From: Danxiaibacter flavus
Lineage (GTDB): Bacteria; Bacteroidota; Bacteroidia; Chitinophagales; Chitinophagaceae
Length of the DNA stretch: 64,000 bases
Direction: 5' to 3'
Assembly (NCBI RefSeq): GCF_041060425.1
Contig: NZ_JAULBC010000001.1
Coordinates: forward strand, 124,001-188,000
The first letter of the stretch is position 1. Each line of letters opens with the position of its first letter. The position numbers were made by a program, and so were the translations under genes. The notes beneath the pieces were generated by a model. That model did no database searches, had not been told where the DNA came from, and saw only the letters and a list, made by a program, of their open reading frames with translations. Below, one piece after another: positions 52,630-61,203 of this stretch.

Positions 52630-54231
52630 TTATTGGAAATCTTTTGCTTTTGGAAGAATCTCTGCCGGATTGCGAAGTTTGCTTCTTTTACGGCTGTAAC
52701 CGAAGTAAACAAACAAACCGATGATCATCCATGTGAAAGCAACCTTAAGTGTTTGAGCATCAAGTGCTACAATCATGCCACCACAGATCACGATACCTAA
52801 AATAGGCACAATAGGAACGAGCGGTGTTTTGAACGGACGCTCAATGCCTGGTTGTTTTTTGCGTAAGATCCAAACACCCGCACTAACCAGCACAAAAGCG
52901 AACAAGGTACCGAAAGACGTAAGATCCCCTGCAACGCTTCCAGGAACAAAAGCAGCAAACAGTCCAACAAAAACGAACAGGATCCAGTTTGCCATGTACG
53001 GGGTTTTGTATTTGGGGTGCAGTTTACCGAATGTTTTTGGGATCAATCCATCATTACTCATCGTATAGAAAATACGGCTTTGTCCCATCAGCATCACCAG
53101 GATAACTGAAGAGAAACCGGCAAGGATAGCTACGGTAACACTTGTTCCCAACCAGCCATATCCTTTCATGTACGTCTGGATAGCGTATGCAACTGATGCT
53201 TCTTTACCTGCAGTTTTAAATTCCTGCCAGTTGGCAACACCGGTTAATACGTGACCGAAAAGGATATACAAAATGGTACAAACAACCAATGAACCAAGGA
53301 TCCCGATCGGCATATCTCTTTTAGGATTTTTTGCCTCCTGTGCAGCAGTACTAACAGCATCAAAACCAATAAATGCGAAGAATACAATTGCAGCTCCGCC
53401 AAGAACGCCTCCCCAGCCGTGCTTGAAGAATCCTTCATGACCAGGCGCTCCATCAGGTATTAAATAAGGTGTATGATTTTCAGGTCTGATAAACTGCCAG
53501 CCCAGTGCGATAAACAACAATACAATTGCTACTTTAATAAATACAATGATTGCGTTAACCACAGCAGATTCCTGTGTTCCTCTGATCAGCAATAAGGTTA
53601 ATAATATTAATATGATAAGTGCAGGTCCGTTAAACACACCTGTATGCGTTACTACAAGCGATTTAAGGTCGGCGGACAAGCCATTGAATTGTTCATCAGT
53701 TAAAAGAAGCACGCCTTCTTTAGCTGTTTTAGCAAGGTCAGCCGGGAAGCTGCTAATTGCGTTTCCTGCTACCATTCTTACATGTTCAAAGGGCGAGTGG
53801 CACCATTCGTACGGAATGCTCCCTCCCAAAAGCTTATTTAAATATTCGCTCCATGCAATAGAAACAGTTGCCGCTCCAAGAGCATATTCCATGATAAGTG
53901 CCCAACCAATGATCCAGGCAATCAACTCTCCCATGGTTACATATGAATAGGCGTAAGCGCTACCGGCGATAGGAATCATGGCAGCAAATTCAGCGTAGCA
54001 TAAACCGGCAAATGCGCAACCTATAGCAGCTACTATAAATGAAAGTGTAACGGCAGGACCAGCAGCTTCAGCAGAAGCAGCAGCAGTTCTCACAAAAAGG
54101 CCGGCGCCGATGATGGCTCCAATCCCCAACGCAACAAGGTTAGCGGCACCAAGCGTTCTTTTCAGCCCCTTTTCTGAATCATCTGCCTGCTTAAGCAATT
54201 GATCCAGAGGCTTTCGTACGAATAAACTCAT
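52630..54231 (-). CDS. APC-family amino acid permease (cationic amino acid transporter type)
   Basis: 533 residues with 12-14 hydrophobic segments. The substrate-binding TM1 motif GIGAIIGAGLFVRTA starts near residue 36; TM6-like FFAFIGFDAVSTAAQEAKNP near 281. The loop between about 150 and 200 is long and polar. Proton- or sodium-coupled amino acid uptake; substrate not decidable. Alone with its own terminator. Confidence 0.9.
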   Translation of the reverse strand: MSLFVRKPLDQLLKQADDSEKGLKRTLGAANLVALGIGAIIGAGLFVRTAAASAEAAGPAVTLSFIVAAIGCAFAGLCYAEFAAMIPIAGSAYAYSYVTMGELIAWIIGWALIMEYALGAATVSIAWSEYLNKLLGGSIPYEWCHSPFEHVRMVAGNAISSFPADLAKTAKEGVLLLTDEQFNGLSADLKSLVVTHTGVFNGPALIILILLTLLLIRGTQESAVVNAIIVFIKVAIVLLFIALGWQFIRPENHTPYLIPDGAPGHEGFFKHGWGGVLGGAAIVFFAFIGFDAVSTAAQEAKNPKRDMPIGILGSLVVCTILYILFGHVLTGVANWQEFKTAGKEASVAYAIQTYMKGYGWLGTSVTVAILAGFSSVILVMLMGQSRIFYTMSNDGLIPKTFGKLHPKYKTPYMANWILFVFVGLFAAFVPGSVAGDLTSFGTLFAFVLVSAGVWILRKKQPGIERPFKTPLVPIVPILGIVICGGMIVALDAQTLKVAFTWMIIGLFVYFGYSRKRSKLRNPAEILPKAKDFQ

Positions 54232-54490
54232 AGAGTTTTTATTGATTTTGATTTTAATAGATTGGGCAAAATAATCATTTATTCATTTTAGCAATCAAAA
54301 AACACGGTTTTTATCGGATTTCCTTTCATTTTTCCCGGTCAACTAATTGATTTTAAATCTCGTTTGTTCTTATGTATTATAATGTATATATGTGTGCGCA
54401 TTGGCAAAGTCTTCAATCTTCAATTCTTCCCATGCATCGTAAACATTAGCTTATAAATACTATATTGCGCCATTAACAGTAAAGATAAGT

Positions 54491-55897
54491 ATGGAAGGAG
54501 CCACCCCTGCGCGCAAAAACAGGTTGACTTTATTTATTATTCTAGCGTTGCTTGCCGGTATTATTCTTGGATTTATATTAAACACCACTTATGTTCATAA
54601 AGAAAATAAGCAGCTTGACAATCTTGAAGTAAAGATTGAGCAGATAAACACCAGCCTGAAAGGTGTGGACACCGGATCTGCAGCTTACAAACAACTTGAG
54701 GCAGAGAAAAAAGAGTTCAATAAAGAACGCACACCAATACTAACGGCCCGGGATAGTAAACTGGAACCGTTTTCCCTTATAGCTGATGTCTTTTTAAGAC
54801 TGATTAAAATGATTGTGGCGCCGCTCGTGTTTTCTACACTGGTTGTGGGCGTCGCAAAACTGGGGGATATAAAATCTGTCGGCCGTATAGGTGGCAAAAC
54901 GCTGCTATGGTTTTTGGGCGCATCATTCACCAGTCTTTTTCTTGGAATGTTGCTGGTAAACATATTTAAGCCGGGATTGGCCATGCACGTTCCCCTGCCA
55001 GAGGCTTCGGATTCTCCGGGAATTGAAAAAGTCGGCTTTTCTTTGAAGCAGTTTTTACATCACGTATTTCCTGCAAGCGTAATCGAATCAATGGCCACAA
55101 ACGAAATATTACAAATTGTTGTGTTCTCTTTATTCTTTGGTGTAGCCACTGCAGCCATTGGTGAGCAGGGCAAAATTGTGATCAAGGCCTTTGACGCAAT
55201 TGCGCATGTTATATTAAAAGTTACCAGTTATGTGATGAACCTGGCTCCGCTTGCCGTGTTTGGCGCCATGACAGCTATTATTGCAAAGCAAGGTCCCGGA
55301 ATTTTAAAGACCTACTCCTTATTTATATTAGAGTTTTACCTGGGTTTACTTCTTTTATGGGGCATCCTGAATTTTGCCGGCTTCCTAATGGTCGGTAAAA
55401 GAATACTGAATCTTGCAAAAAGAATTAAAGAGCCGGTGTTACTAGCCTTTACTACTGCGAGTAGTGAAGCCGCATTTCCAAAAACCATGGATGAACTGCA
55501 GAAGTTTGGCTGTAAGGATAAGATCGTAAGTTTTGTACTTCCGCTGGGATATTCTTTTAATCTTGATGGCAGCATGATGTACATGACTTTTGCAGCATTG
55601 TTCATTGCCCAATCTTACGGAATACATCTTGATTTTGGCACACAATTAAGTATGTTACTCGTGCTAATGCTCACCAGTAAAGGTATTGCCGGCGTGCCCC
55701 GTGCGTCATTGGTAGTTATTGCCGGTACATTAGCCACTTTTAAAATTCCGGAGGCTGGTCTTGCATTATTACTTGGAATAGACCCCTTGTTGGATATGGG
55801 CCGAAGTGCAACAAATGTTGTAGGCAACAGCATTGCAGCGGCAGCGGTAAGCAAATGGGAAGGAGCGTTGGAAGAAGAGGAAGCGGTAGCTTATTAA
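54491..55897 (+). CDS. Dicarboxylate/amino acid:cation symporter (DAACS) with extracytoplasmic insertion
   Basis: 468 residues. GltP/DctA-type core: TTASSEAAFPKTMDEL (HP1 serine-rich loop, near 318), FNLDGSMMYMTFAALF (TM7 motif, near 356) and DMGRSATNVVGNSIAA (TM8, near 436). Unusual: about 55 polar residues (34-90, KENKQLDNLEVKIEQINTSL onward) between TM1 and TM2, likely coiled-coil. Imports C4-dicarboxylates or glutamate/aspartate with Na+ or H+. Confidence 0.9.
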   Translation: MEGATPARKNRLTLFIILALLAGIILGFILNTTYVHKENKQLDNLEVKIEQINTSLKGVDTGSAAYKQLEAEKKEFNKERTPILTARDSKLEPFSLIADVFLRLIKMIVAPLVFSTLVVGVAKLGDIKSVGRIGGKTLLWFLGASFTSLFLGMLLVNIFKPGLAMHVPLPEASDSPGIEKVGFSLKQFLHHVFPASVIESMATNEILQIVVFSLFFGVATAAIGEQGKIVIKAFDAIAHVILKVTSYVMNLAPLAVFGAMTAIIAKQGPGILKTYSLFILEFYLGLLLLWGILNFAGFLMVGKRILNLAKRIKEPVLLAFTTASSEAAFPKTMDELQKFGCKDKIVSFVLPLGYSFNLDGSMMYMTFAALFIAQSYGIHLDFGTQLSMLLVLMLTSKGIAGVPRASLVVIAGTLATFKIPEAGLALLLGIDPLLDMGRSATNVVGNSIAAAAVSKWEGALEEEEAVAY

Positions 55898-56013
55898 GTT
55901 ATGGTTTAGTTAAGAAGCACAATATAAATGATCTTGTTTCGGATTAAGTACATCGTACAGCTAAATTCGTACTCGTCATTCATGGAACTAATTTCACTAA
56001 AATAAACTTACTT

Positions 56014-56667
56014 ATGCACGATTTTACTGAGTTCTTAAGGCAACTGATAGATCCCGTCTGGATTCATGAACATGGTGGTTTATATCTTGTGGCGCTGATC
56101 ATCTTCGCGGAAACCGGTTTGTTTGTTGGCTTCTTTTTGCCCGGTGATTCGTTGCTGTTTGTTACAGGCATGCTGATTGCACAACATCAGGCTCCGTTCT
56201 TAAGCGATCCCGCGAACTTATTTTATTGGATCATATTAATATCTGTCTGCGGCATTATTGGAAACTTTGTAGGCTACTGGTTCGGCCGAAAATCAGGTCC
56301 GTTACTCTTTGAGCGAAGAGATACGCTGCTCTTTAAGCGTCGCCATATTGAGCAGGCAAAAGAATTTTATGAAAAGAAAGGCGGTACTGCCATTATTCTT
56401 GCCCGTTTTCTTCCTATCGTGAGAACATTTGCTCCAATTGTTGCCGGTGTTGTTGCTATGGATCGTAAAAAATTCCTTTTCTACAATGTTGTTGGTAGCA
56501 TTGCATGGGTGGGAAGTATGATCCTGGCCGGATACCTGCTGGGTGAAGTTGCCTGGGTAAAAAACAATCTTGAAAAAATAATTATCGCGTTAATTCTGGT
56601 CACAACAGCTCCTGTACTGCTCAAAATGATCTTCGGGGGCAAAAAGAAAAAGGAAACTACTGTCTAA
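56014..56667 (+). CDS. DedA-family membrane protein
   Basis: 217 residues. FAETGLFVGFFLPGDSLLF at about 30-48 and RFLPIVRTFAPIVAGV near 130-145 are the DedA signatures (acidic and Arg residues conserved). Members help flip undecaprenyl phosphate or phosphatidylethanolamine and maintain membrane potential. 15 bp upstream of the MFS gene, probably cotranscribed. Confidence 0.92.
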   Translation: MHDFTEFLRQLIDPVWIHEHGGLYLVALIIFAETGLFVGFFLPGDSLLFVTGMLIAQHQAPFLSDPANLFYWIILISVCGIIGNFVGYWFGRKSGPLLFERRDTLLFKRRHIEQAKEFYEKKGGTAIILARFLPIVRTFAPIVAGVVAMDRKKFLFYNVVGSIAWVGSMILAGYLLGEVAWVKNNLEKIIIALILVTTAPVLLKMIFGGKKKKETTV

Positions 56668-56682
56668 AACACCATTGCTTAT

Positions 56683-57930
56683 ATGAAGCAAAAATCTACG
56701 TCACTATTTAATATAGTGGTTATTGTTGCTGCCTTAGGTTATTTCGTTGACATTTTTGACTTACTGCTTTTCGGGATGATCCGTACTTCCAGTTTAAAAG
56801 ACATTGGAATTACGACTAAAGAAGCCATCGAACGTTATGGACTGATGCTGGATAACTGGCAAATGACCGGAATGTTGGTCGGCGGACTTTTCTGGGGGAT
56901 CCTGGGTGATAAGAAGGGACGGTTATCCGTATTATTTGGTTCCATTCTTACTTATTCTATAGCCAATATTTGCAATGGTTTTGTAAAGGATGTGCATGTT
57001 TATGCCATACTTCGCTTTGCCGCGGGATTCGGCCTTGCCGGAGAATTGGGCGCCGGAGTTACCATGGTGAATGAGGTACTTGACAAAGAAAAACGTGGAC
57101 TGGGTACTGCTTTTGTTGCGGGAACTGGTATTCTCGGCGCTGTTGTGGGAGGCTTTGTTGTAAAATGGCTGGGCGACTGGCGTATGTGTTACTTTGTTGG
57201 TGGCGGCATGGGATTAATGTTATTGCTGCTGCGTATAGGTGTGCTTGAATCGGGCATGTATGACACAATGAAAAAGCAAGATGTAAAGAGAGGAAGCCTG
57301 TTGCTGATCTTTCAGAAAAAAGAACGCTGGACAAAATACCTGGCGGTGATACTGATCGCAATTCCCATCTGGTACATTATCCAGTTATATGCCAAGTATT
57401 CTCCTGAGTTAGCGGATGGCATGGGGCTTATTTTCAGTGATACAGACAGAAAAGCTGTTCCCATTAATGCCATTATGCTTGCTTATTTTGGATTGACACT
57501 GGGTGATTTTGCCTGCGGACTTCTGTCTCAGAAGCTAAAAAGCAGGAAAAAAGCAATCATCATTTTCATGTCGATGGCGATAACATTTATCGCATTGTTC
57601 TTTATTGTAGGAGCCACCAATAAGTACTTCTTTTATGCAGGTATAACTTTGCTCGGTTTTGCGGGCGGTTATTGGGCTGTGTTTATGAGTACTGCGGCAG
57701 AGTCATTTGGTACAAATATCCGTTCCACCGTTACGAATACTGCTCCCAATTTTGTTAGGGGGGCCGTAGTGTTAATAAACCTGATGTATGAATTTTTCAA
57801 GTATTCCATGCACTTCAATTCAGTATACGCCAATATTTTTGTAGGTATTATTGTTTTCACCGGTGGCATTTGGGCCTGGACAAAGCTGGAAGAAACATTT
57901 GGAAAGGATTTGGATTATGTGGAGGCGTAG
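56683..57930 (+). CDS. MFS transporter
   Basis: 415 residues, 12 hydrophobic segments. Loop 2-3 motif GDKKGRLSVLFGS at about 83-95 and GFGLAGELGAGVTMV in TM4 fit the metabolite:H+ symporter branch (aromatic acid/shikimate type). MKQKSTSLFNIVVIVAALG start, 15 bp after dedA. Substrate unknown. Confidence 0.88.
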   Translation: MKQKSTSLFNIVVIVAALGYFVDIFDLLLFGMIRTSSLKDIGITTKEAIERYGLMLDNWQMTGMLVGGLFWGILGDKKGRLSVLFGSILTYSIANICNGFVKDVHVYAILRFAAGFGLAGELGAGVTMVNEVLDKEKRGLGTAFVAGTGILGAVVGGFVVKWLGDWRMCYFVGGGMGLMLLLLRIGVLESGMYDTMKKQDVKRGSLLLIFQKKERWTKYLAVILIAIPIWYIIQLYAKYSPELADGMGLIFSDTDRKAVPINAIMLAYFGLTLGDFACGLLSQKLKSRKKAIIIFMSMAITFIALFFIVGATNKYFFYAGITLLGFAGGYWAVFMSTAAESFGTNIRSTVTNTAPNFVRGAVVLINLMYEFFKYSMHFNSVYANIFVGIIVFTGGIWAWTKLEETFGKDLDYVEA

Positions 57931-57934
57931 GACG

Positions 57935-58048
57935 AGGTATCAGGTGTGAGGTATGAGGTATGAGGCGCAAAACTAGTAGTATAAATATCAAACAAGTTTT
58001 AGGCTTTAGGCTTTGGGCTTTAAGCTTCGACTTACAACGTACAACGTA
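57935..58048 (+). repeat. AGGTATCAGG, GGCTTTAGG and ACGTACAACGTA repeats before the GT9 gene
   Basis: AGGTATCAGGTGTGAGGTAT (57935-57963), TTTTAGGCTTTAGGCTTTGG (57997-58026), CTTACAACGTACAACGTATC (58030-58050). Three families in one 120-bp gap; the last ends at the ATG. Confidence 0.8.
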
Positions 58049-58050
58049 TC

Positions 58051-59043
58051 ATGAAGTTTCTGATCATCCGCTTTTCTTCTATTGGTGATATTGTTTTAAC
58101 AACGCCGGTTGTGCGTTGCCTGAAGCAGCAGGTGGAAGGTGCGGAAGTCCACTATCTTACCAAAAAAACTTTTAGCGGAATTCTCAAGACCAATCCACAC
58201 GTTGATAAAGTGCACGAACTGGGCGACGACTGGGATGCAATGATTGCTGAACTAAAAGAAGAGCAGTTTGATTACGTTATCGATCTTCATCACAATCTTA
58301 GAACACTGCGCGTAAAGCGCGCTTTAAAAGTACAAAGCTTTTCCTTCGACAAATTAAATGTAGAAAAGTGGTTGTTTACTGCGCTTAAAATAAACAAGCT
58401 TCCAGATGTTCATATTGTAGACCGCTATATGGCCACAGTTTCTGCGTTCGGTGTAAACAATGATGGCCGGGGGCTGGATTATTTTATTCCCGGAACGGAC
58501 GAGGTAGATATCAATGACTTGCCAACCAGTCATCACGCGGGCTTTATAGGTATAGTTATAGGGGCGGCGCTTAACACCAAAAAACTGCCTGTAGAAAAAC
58601 TAAAAGAGCTGTGTATTAAAATCAAACACCCGATTGTTTTATTAGGAGGCCCTGAAGACAAAAACGATGGTGATGTAATTGCAGCTGTAGATGATGTAAA
58701 GATTTACAACGCCTGCGGCAAATTTAGATTGAATGAAAGCGCTGATCTTACGCGCAAAGCAAAATACATTATCACACACGATACAGGATTGATGCATATT
58801 GCATCCGCCTTTAACAAACCTGTTGTTTCCGTTTGGGGAAACACTGTTCCCGCATTTGGGATGTCGGCGTATTATGGCGAAAATGAAAACAAAGACACAC
58901 GTTTCGAAATAGATCATCTAAGCTGCCGCCCTTGCAGTAAGATAGGCTACAAAAAATGTCCCAAAGGTCACTTTAAGTGTATGAATGATCAGAATATTGA
59001 TATGATTGTGGAAAGGGTGGAGAAGGGGCTGAGGCGGAGGTAA
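58051..59043 (+). CDS. Glycosyltransferase family 9 (heptosyltransferase-like)
   Basis: 330 residues. MKFLIIRFSSIGDIVLTTP is the GT9 N-terminal motif; THDTGLMHIASAFNKPVVSVWG near residue 245 binds the nucleotide sugar. Unusual Cys cluster near the C-terminus (CRPC, KKCPKGHFKC). Adds a sugar, probably heptose-like, to LPS core; donor not decidable. Confidence 0.9.
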   Translation: MKFLIIRFSSIGDIVLTTPVVRCLKQQVEGAEVHYLTKKTFSGILKTNPHVDKVHELGDDWDAMIAELKEEQFDYVIDLHHNLRTLRVKRALKVQSFSFDKLNVEKWLFTALKINKLPDVHIVDRYMATVSAFGVNNDGRGLDYFIPGTDEVDINDLPTSHHAGFIGIVIGAALNTKKLPVEKLKELCIKIKHPIVLLGGPEDKNDGDVIAAVDDVKIYNACGKFRLNESADLTRKAKYIITHDTGLMHIASAFNKPVVSVWGNTVPAFGMSAYYGENENKDTRFEIDHLSCRPCSKIGYKKCPKGHFKCMNDQNIDMIVERVEKGLRRR

Positions 59044-59048
59044 CCGAT

Positions 59049-59190
59049 TAAGTCAAAATTCAAAATTCAAAAGTCAAAACTTTCAGTTCGATCCTTTTTT
59101 GGTTTATCGATCAGGTTTTGTTCTTAAGTCAATTTGTTTAAAGGACCATTATTTCATCTCAAAATAAAAAAGCCAAAATTCAAAAACTCG
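59049..59190 (+). repeat. AAGTCAAAATTCAAA repeats after the GT9 stop
   Basis: AAGTCAAAATTCAAAATTCA (59049-59080) and AAAAGCCAAAATTCAAAAAC (59164-59190). An inverted copy at 59231-59249 belongs to the mdh side. Confidence 0.8.
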
Positions 59191-59249
59191 CACAAAGCTC
59201 TGTTTAAATTAGTAGAGCTGTCGCATCCGTTTTTTGAATTTTGACTTTT

Positions 59250-59278
59250 CCTGCTTGACTGATGTCAGTCAGGCGGGG
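59250..59278. repeat. Hairpin element CCTGC...GACTGA...GGCGGGG, copy 2
   Basis: CCTGCTTGACTGA/TCAGTCAGGCGGGG pair fully if G-U pairs are allowed. Near-identical design to 19521-19550. Sits 5 bp after the mdh stop and probably acts in its 3' end. Confidence 0.8.
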
Positions 59279-59283
59279 AATTT

Positions 59284-60213
59284 TTATAGCGTTTTCAATA
59301 CATCATTCATGCTTCTAACTGCATCTGCGCTTTTGTTGAAAGCTGCTTGTTCGTCGGCATTCAATTCAAAATCAAGGATTTTTTCCCAGCCATTTTTGCC
59401 GATGGTAACAGGAACGCCAAGACAAATATCTTTTTGTCCGTATTCGCCATCCAATGCTACACAACAAGTGAACAGTTTCTTTTCATCGCGCAAAATAGAT
59501 TCAACCAAAGCTGCGCAAGCTGCTCCTGGTGCGTACCATGCTGAAGTCCCGATCAGTTTGGTAAGAGTAGCACCGCCAACCATTGTATCATTAACGATCT
59601 GCTGTTGTTGTTCTGCGCTTAAGAATTTAGTTACAGGTACACTGTTCCACGTAGCCAGTCTGATCAAAGGAATCATTGTAGTATCGCCGTGTCCGCCAAC
59701 AACTACTGCGTTAAGATCAGCAGGGCTGCAACCTAAATGCTGGCTCAGTTGATATTTAAAGCGGCTGCTATCCAATGTACCACCCATACCGATAATGCGG
59801 TTTTTAGGTAAGCCTGTAGCTTGTAAAGCCAGGTAAGTCATTGTATCCATTGGGTTAGAAACCACAATAATGATAGCATTCGGAGAATATTTCAGAATAT
59901 TTTCAGCAACGCCTTTTACGATACCTGCATTTACACCAATCAACTCTTCGCGGGTCATGCCTGGTTTACGAGGTAAACCTGAGGTTATAACTACTACATC
60001 ACTACCTGCAGTTTTAGCATAATCATTAGTGCTTCCTACAATACGTGTATCAAAACCCAGCAATGCTGCTGTTTGCATCATATCCTGGGCCTTACCTTCT
60101 GCAATGCCTTCTTTAATATCTAATAAAACTAGTTCCTGGCAAAGCTCTTTCCTGGCAATATTATCGGCAGCGGTTGCTCCAACTGCACCGGCACCTACAA
60201 CTGTTACTTTCAT
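59284..60213 (-). CDS. mdh: Malate dehydrogenase (LDH-like type)
   Basis: 309 residues. NAD-binding VVGAGAVGATAA at the N-terminus (with DIKEG after strand 2, Asp favouring NAD), SGLPRKPGMTREEL (substrate Arg residues), SNPMDTMTYLAL and GGHGDTTMIPL with the catalytic His. Interconverts malate and oxaloacetate in the TCA cycle. Confidence 0.95.
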   Translation of the reverse strand: MKVTVVGAGAVGATAADNIARKELCQELVLLDIKEGIAEGKAQDMMQTAALLGFDTRIVGSTNDYAKTAGSDVVVITSGLPRKPGMTREELIGVNAGIVKGVAENILKYSPNAIIIVVSNPMDTMTYLALQATGLPKNRIIGMGGTLDSSRFKYQLSQHLGCSPADLNAVVVGGHGDTTMIPLIRLATWNSVPVTKFLSAEQQQQIVNDTMVGGATLTKLIGTSAWYAPGAACAALVESILRDEKKLFTCCVALDGEYGQKDICLGVPVTIGKNGWEKILDFELNADEQAAFNKSADAVRSMNDVLKTL

Positions 60214-60254
60214 TTGATATAATTTATTGGATTGAAAAATTATTTTTTGCGCAT

Positions 60255-60284
60255 CAAAGGTAGGGGTTGAGACTTTGTTTGAAA
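60255..60284 (-). promoter_or_regulatory. Promoter of mdh (TTTC-N18-TACCTTTG)
   Basis: Minus strand TACCTTTG at 60262-60255, with TTTC at 60284-60281. About 41 bp between the -7 element and the ATG. Confidence 0.6.
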
Positions 60285-60291
60285 TATGATT

Positions 60292-60795
60292 TTAGTGTTT
60301 ATGCACGAGTTTTTCCAGTGTGTCAGGATCCGTCCCTTCAGGGTAAGACTGAAAGAATTTTCCTTTTTTATCATATACAGCCATAAACGGCGTGAATTTC
60401 ACCTCAAAAAAGGATGGGATAAAATATTGCGGATCGCGGCCAAAGCGGATATTGCTGTATTGGCTGAGATTAAAATCGTCGGCAAATTTTTGAATCTGTG
60501 CCGGAGTAGCATGATAGGTAACCCAAACCATGAACACATCCTTCAGCTCATCCATCTTTTTAGAAAATGCATCAGCCGTAAGTTGGCAGTGGCCGCATTC
60601 CGGGTTAAAATAGACAAATAAAACAGTCTGATTTTTGGGAAGGTCAGCTTTGGTGAACCAGGAACTATCGCTCTGCATTATTTTAAATGCCGGGATGTTG
60701 GGATTTTTCTTGAACCCGGGAAGTGTGTCGTTTTTTTGGGAAAAGGTGTTGATTGCCAGCAGGCTGAAAAGCAGGATGAATGCGTATTTATTCAT
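60292..60795 (-). CDS. Secreted thioredoxin-like protein (TlpA/redoxin type)
   Basis: 167 residues with a signal peptide (MNKYAFILLFSLLAINTFS, cut before Q). Thioredoxin fold with CGHC at residues 67-70 in YFNPECGHCQ, followed by the cis-Pro region near VKFTPFMAVY. Likely periplasmic disulfide reductase. Confidence 0.88.
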   Translation of the reverse strand: MNKYAFILLFSLLAINTFSQKNDTLPGFKKNPNIPAFKIMQSDSSWFTKADLPKNQTVLFVYFNPECGHCQLTADAFSKKMDELKDVFMVWVTYHATPAQIQKFADDFNLSQYSNIRFGRDPQYFIPSFFEVKFTPFMAVYDKKGKFFQSYPEGTDPDTLEKLVHKH

Positions 60796-60888
60796 AAGCC
60801 ATCGTGTATTTAAAGTGGGAGTGAAGGTAAGGCCTATAGCCTAAATGATGGTTAACAAAAATTAAATTTATGGGAAAAAACATACTGT

Positions 60889-60907
60889 TGCCGGAACGGT
60901 TCCGGCA
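60889..60907. promoter_or_regulatory. 19-bp palindrome TGCCGGAAC-G-GTTCCGGCA
   Basis: Perfect 9-bp arms around one base, about 95 bp upstream of the redoxin start. Could be an operator; on the minus strand TTTTTT follows after 7 bases, so a terminator role is also possible. Confidence 0.5.
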
Positions 60908-61100
60908 TTGATGAGTACTTCAATCCTTCAATGAAGCCGGTTGCGGGAACTGTCGAAATAAAAAATGAATAAAAGAGTTTTTTCGGGATGGTTCGTATTT
61001 GATCTCACATTTCGTAATAAGATCAAAAAGCAGACCCCGGTTGAAGCAGAGGTTCGTTAACTGCGCGCAGTTCGTCATTTCGTTTGAGTAGATAATAGAA

Positions 61101-61130
61101 AATAGCCGGTTTCGTACCGGCTATTTTTTG
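61101..61130. terminator. Intrinsic terminator AATAGCCGGT/ACCGGCTATT
   Basis: Ten-bp perfect stem, loop TTCGT, T-run on the plus strand and TTTTCT on the minus strand; serves the minus-strand gene at 61204. Confidence 0.82.
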
Positions 61131-61203
61131 CTGAAAACTTTGTGTGACTTTGTGCTTCTCTTGTCTTTTTCTCTGTGTAGCCAAAAAAACATTCGATCAG
61201 GGC

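Larger units (their letters stand above)
60796..61203. other. Intergenic region with a palindrome, terminator and CTCTGTG repeat
   Basis: No gene seen. Holds the palindrome at 60889-60907, the terminator at 61101-61130 and a CTCTGTG-family segment (61134-61183). Confidence 0.7.
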
